Origin: Lepidonotus clava
Taxonomy: Eukaryota > Annelida > Polychaeta > Phyllodocida > Polynoidae
Reading direction: 5' to 3'
NCBI GenBank assembly: GCA_936440205.1
Contig: OW387149.1
Coordinates: forward strand, 29,666,966 to 29,730,965
DNA: 64,000 nucleotides
Of this stretch, positions 25,401 through 31,400 are shown piece by piece (positions within the stretch are counted from its first letter, which is position 1; each line of letters starts with the position of its first letter). A model generated the notes under the pieces. It had not been told where the DNA came from and made no database searches. It saw only the letters and a program-made list of their open reading frames with translations. A program made the position numbers and the translations under genes.

Positions 25401-28400
25401 CATTATCATGAAATTTTTTCCCCAAAAAGTGGACCTAACCTAGCCGGGGGGGGGGGGGGGTGACGCATACCCTACGTCACCCCCCCCCCCCTGGATACGG
25501 GCTTGATATACCCCAGTACCTTTAACAGATCCCTGTTGTCACAACTGATTCCAAACCCCTACCAGTACTATGTGCAGACGTGGTCACTTGACCATTTTTG
25601 TACATATATCATGCCTACGTGACAGTTAAAAATGTCTAGAATTTATCCATTCTAAGTAATGAAAATGGATGATTGTGACTCATTGTGATCATTTAATTTA
25701 ATTTTAGCATGAACCATGTTCCAGATTCTTTTTTATGATAATGAATAATGATAACTGCTAATTGATCACCAATATGGCGTCCAGTCCTTTCTTGACTGTA
25801 TGACGTAACCTGCACAACGTCTATGGTGTTGTAGAAAGAGAAGCAGGCAAGACATGGCTGTGCCCACATACCCAACGTCGCATTAACATTCTCCACTATA
25901 TACAAGGCAATATTGCATGATTTGACATATAATTGTACACAAAACAACCTATAATGATATTGGTAGAATAGAAAGATGTGATCTTGAGTATTTCAGCATA
26001 GTTCATTGTATAGGCCTACATGCGACGTCATATGTGCGATATACTTACATATACCACTCAGGCCCGTACCCAGGGTCTGCTGTGAGGGGGTGGCGAGAAT
26101 CCCCAAGTGGGACTTTTGCTTATAGTTTCCAGTGGCGGATCTAGAGGGGGGCACAGGGGGCGGGGGGCCCCTCCACTTTTGACCAAATGTTTTTTTAATG
26201 TAAAATTATCAGCTCCGGAGGGTCCAGAGAAAATTTGTGCAACAGGGCGCCACCTCCCCCTTTGAAAATCTCTGGATCCGCCCCTGGTTTCAGTAATTTA
26301 AACCTAAAAATGGGGGTGGCGAGGTTCCAAAGTGGAACTTTTCAATATTTTGTTATATTATTTTAGGGATTTTACAGCAAATTTTTAAAGGAAAGGTGGA
26401 ACTTTTTAACAAATTTCGTCTGTGGGAGGGGGGGGGGGGGGGCTGGCGTGCCACCCCCGCCTCCCCCCTTAGTTAGGGCCTGCCCACTAATATGTCGCAT
26501 GCACAATATGATCTATCTGCAATGATTTCATGTAAATTGTAACGGCGCAGGTTATACATCCGACGTCGCGTCCATAATATCATGATCCATAGCCTCCACT
26601 GTCTAGGCAACAAGATCGCATGAATAGATTTTGCAGTAAATACATGCAAAACTCAGGCCCGCACCCAGGGTTGGCTGTGGGGCGGTGGTGAGTTCCACAG
26701 AGTGGAACTCGTCTATATTTTTGGTTATACAATATTGGTAAAATACTTTAAAGTTCCATGTCAAATCTTACAGTACAAAATGGGGGCAGAGCATGTCCCC
26801 TGTATTAAACAATATTTCTATATGGATATGAGAATGGTGGGGCAAACCCAATGGTGCAGGTTTGTAAATTCGTCAAACATCACTTTCCATTTTTCATAAA
26901 CTAAAACTAGGACTTCTATCAAAATTCTGTGACTATTTTTCTTAAGTTGACCTAAAGAAAACGCATGAAACAGAGCAAGGTCTCGAGTAAGATGTTCACT
27001 ATCCAAAATTGAGCTGCATCCTGCACCTGAAAAGTAAATTCTAAAGGTTTTTGAAAAGGAAAAGAACAATAAATTAGCTGGTTCAATCGAACTTTGCCTT
27101 TCATTTTTGACTCCAAGGAATTTGGAAGAAAAAGAATATTTCTATCTGGGTGGAACTAATTTTGAGGGATACTCTGTTGGGGAGGGGGGGGGGGATGGCC
27201 CACCACCCCCACCTCCCCCCCCTGGGTACGGGCCTGAAACTATACATGTATACAGAAATGGGGGTTTGTTGAATGCGTCTAGTACACGCTCGATAGTGTC
27301 TAAACATCGCAACATACACTGCACCATGTACATATAGCCATTTCAATTTGGACAATATTCCATGTATAGCTTTCTATGAACAAATGATGTTTATGTATGA
27401 GTAGTATACTGAAACATCATTTTGATTCTTGTCCCATATAGTCCATGTAGTACAGGCGATAATAGTGTGTACACACAAGAATATGCATGATGTCACATAC
27501 ACAACGTCGTGTACATAGCCGGTTGGAGTAAGGCGCCCACAACTTATGCCGGGTCCCCACTTCGGCGACTAGATTTCCTTGGTCGACGGACTACTAAGGT
27601 TGTTAATCGCCCGGCGACCAACTCCACACTGGCGCCGTGATGTCTGGCGACCAAACCACTAGTCGCCCTGGGTTTGGGGCAAAATATTTGACATGTTTAA
27701 TATCGTTCTATGCCTGCTAGTGAAAATTTAATCGTCGGGCGACTAACTAAAGTTTTGTCTCGTCGTCCGGCGACTAACTACAAGAGCGTCCCAACGTGAC
27801 GACTAACTTTTTTTTTCATCTGTATCTAGTTGGTCGTCCGGCGACATACTAATTCACTAATCGTCGGGCGACCAAGGTAGCTCGCCGTCGTTAGTCGGCC
27901 AAGTGGGGACGCGGCATTACCCCAGAATTCACACTTGATCTACCATTGGTCTACTATTAGTACCACTACTCACCTGGTAGACTGCCCTGAAGCCATACTT
28001 GGAGACGGTGTTGTCGGTGGTGGCTACAACCAGTACCTGGCCTGTGGCGCTGTAGACCGTGAAACGTGCAAGGCGTCCACACAGCTTACCCATCAGGGAA
28101 TGATCACTGACGCTGTGACCTGAGGTGGGCAAAGATAATGGTAAGGTGAAAGGTGCATCAGAAAATTGTTCTGAATGCAATTTTTAGATATTTTCTGCAT
28201 TTCCTGCAATTGTTCCTTAACAATTGCAGAACTTTTAGACAATGATTCACCTAAGAACATTAAATGCAATATGAAAAATTATATACTTGAAAGATGGCCT
28301 TAGACCTAGACAGGGCGACATGGATGTATTTTTTTAAGTCAACAGAGTGACATGGGCCCTAGTGACAGCGACATGGGCCTTAGAAATATAGGCCCAAGGG

Positions 28401-31400
28401 ACATTAGCAATAATGTGGCATGCGACATTACCATTTCTTAGATATCACATGCAACATTGAGACCCACACCAAGGGCACCTAAAAGGCGCGGTGTATATAC
28501 ATAAGAATGAAATAAGTATCTTTGATATACTTTCCAACGCAATAAGAGGTGTGTACCAAATACATAGTTAACTTACCATCAAATACCTCCACGGAGTCGT
28601 AGATACAGCTAGGTCCCGAGTACTCGACGAAGAACTGGTCAAAGGTCAGGTTAACTAAGAAACCAGCGGGAACCTCCAGGTACCAGTGACATGAAGCTCC
28701 ATTGTCATAGGTCATGCCATCGCCATATCCTGAAGCAGAATAAAAACTGATGTTTTCCTGGTTTATTTGTTTATTCCACCTGTATTCTTTATTGATTGAA
28801 TATAAGAGGTCGAATAATTATCATTTTTAAATTGGGTTTTTCTGTATTAAATTCCAGTTTCCTGATAACATAAAGTGCTTATTCATAGTCACATATCATT
28901 TTTCTAACTTTCAGCTCCCTTAGGTTTTTAATTTGAATGCTGCCATTGCAGCAGAGTTTTCTCGATGACCTACAGTGATACAAAGTTTCACTAATTGTAT
29001 ACATGTGATGGTGCACTGAAAACCAAGACTTGTCAAATACTTGTAATATCCTCTTCTTCATGACTAACTGATTTAGCCATCATCATTGCAGGAGAAACCA
29101 TACTATATCATGTCCAACTGCTGTAAGTATTGCTGTATCTGACTGACCTTAACCATCTCTATGAAATGATTGTACATCAAAAAAAGGTGTCTAAAACGTT
29201 TTATACTTCATTATCTGCTCTAAAAAACAGCACTTAAGTGTCACTGTATCATTATGTAACACTGTATCATTATGGCTATTTCGTTGTTCTACACAGACAT
29301 TCTACAAAATATGTTCACATGATAATAATAAGATCTTAATTCTATAAATTCAGGAGCCCAAAAGTGGCTCGAATCAAACAGTGGCTCCCCCTATTTCATT
29401 GACAAGGTGACAACTTTAAATGTGTCAAATACTCTGAAAAGCACTTGACAAGGCTAAACTTGTCAAATTGACAAGTTTTTGACAAGTTTACGGCCATTCA
29501 GGTTTTTAGTGTGAACATGCTCACACGAAGGTCACTGCAGTCCCAACATCATCAGGTAATTATTCTGAGGTTTCTGTAGGGTTTCACTAAAGTTATCCTA
29601 TAGTTACTGCAAGTGTTCACTAAAATAAAATCAACTCAGCACTTGCCCATTCCAAGTAAGGTTACAAGGGCTCAATAAAGTCATAAAATTCGTCCCTTAC
29701 CCATCCTGAGGTTGCCGCAGGGTTTCACAGAGGCTGTATGGCCAACACAGGCTGTGCCCTGCTCCCCATACTCAGAGGCACAGTCCCTGTAGTTGGCCTC
29801 CAGACACCCGTGGAGCTTCTCTATGGCCAGCACCAGGGTTTCCTCCTGCTTGGCCCGGGCCGCGCAGTCCAGGGTCACGTCACCTATGTATCTAGTGGTA
29901 GGACATGTGTTTTAGGTCATGGTGAAAGTACAAGGTACCCAGGCAAGCAGCGACATAACAAGAACGTTCTGTGACTGTACTTTTTTTTAGTTAATCTGAA
30001 ACCTATCCAATTGTCATGTAACAATAACATTATTTTCGGTATAGTTACAACTTATCAAACAAAGAACATTATAATAACATTATATTTTGGTTGAGTTGTG
30101 ACCTAACTAAAGAATGCTATAATAATGTTATTATAATGTGAAAGAATGTTGCAAGAACGTCACAATAACGTTATATTGTGATGTTGCAATGTTAGGTTCT
30201 AAAGACGTCTTTAGGTGCCATCAAAATAATGTAACAAGAACCAAAACATAACTCACCAGAACGTTATAATAACATTATTATAACATCATATTCTTGCTAG
30301 GGAATAGACGTAGTGGCCGTTTCAAAGAGGGGGGGGGGGGGGGCAAAAGGGTCAATTAGCCCACCTTAGACCCAATGGAGAGCATTTTCGCATCTTAAAA
30401 TGGGAAGATCTGTGGAAATCTGGTGTATTATTGTTACTTTGATTTTACAGAGTGTTTGGCCCCAAAAAACATTGACTCTGGATCCGCCAAGGTGGACTTT
30501 ATAATTGATTTTTAGATGAAGATCCATGCACGGCAATATGCGTAGGTACGCCTGTTGTGTATGTAATCTTGCACCATCTACCACGACAAAGATCGCAAAT
30601 ATGAAAATGAAGCTCCTTTAATGGTACACTAGAGGATAATCCTATCTTTCTCATAAGGAAAAATCGTAGTATTTTTTTTAGAAGATATAAATTTCAAATT
30701 TGATGTATAGAAGATATATAGAATGAACATATTTCATGTTTCTCTAGTCAAGAGGACACAAGATGGTAGTGCATACCTTTTTAAAGGTTTCTGATATGTG
30801 CGAGGTGCATACCTATTTAAACATGGCCACTTAAGACATTTAAAATTAAACAGGTTAAGGAGCCGTGGCTATCACCACAATTAATTGAATTGATAAAAGA
30901 TAAAGATGAAGCATTAAAACAAGCTAAAATTGGTAATGACCAAAATCGATGGAGAATAGCAAGAACTTTAAGAAATAACTGTATAAATAGACTGAGGCAA
31001 GCACGTGCTGATTTTATTAAAGAAAACTTAGAAAATAACAGAAATGACTCAAAGAAATTTTGGCAAAGTATACAAAAAATATTACCCTCCTCAAAAAATA
31101 GTAAGAATTCCAATTTACATTTGTTTGATGTGAACACTGACTCTTTTGTGGAATCTGATGATACGGCTTCGTTCATAAATGATTTTTTTGTTAATATAGG
31201 ACCATCCCTTGCTGCTAGGCACGATACACCATGGGATTACTATGGAAAAGAGGTTGACTGTACTCTAAACTCTTTTATGACAAATGAAGAAGAGATAGTC
31301 AGTATTTGTAAGGAATTAAATATAAATAAATCTTCTTGTATTGAGAATTTGTCTACTGAAATTTTACGTGATGCTTTTATAGTTATTCCTGATAAACTTG

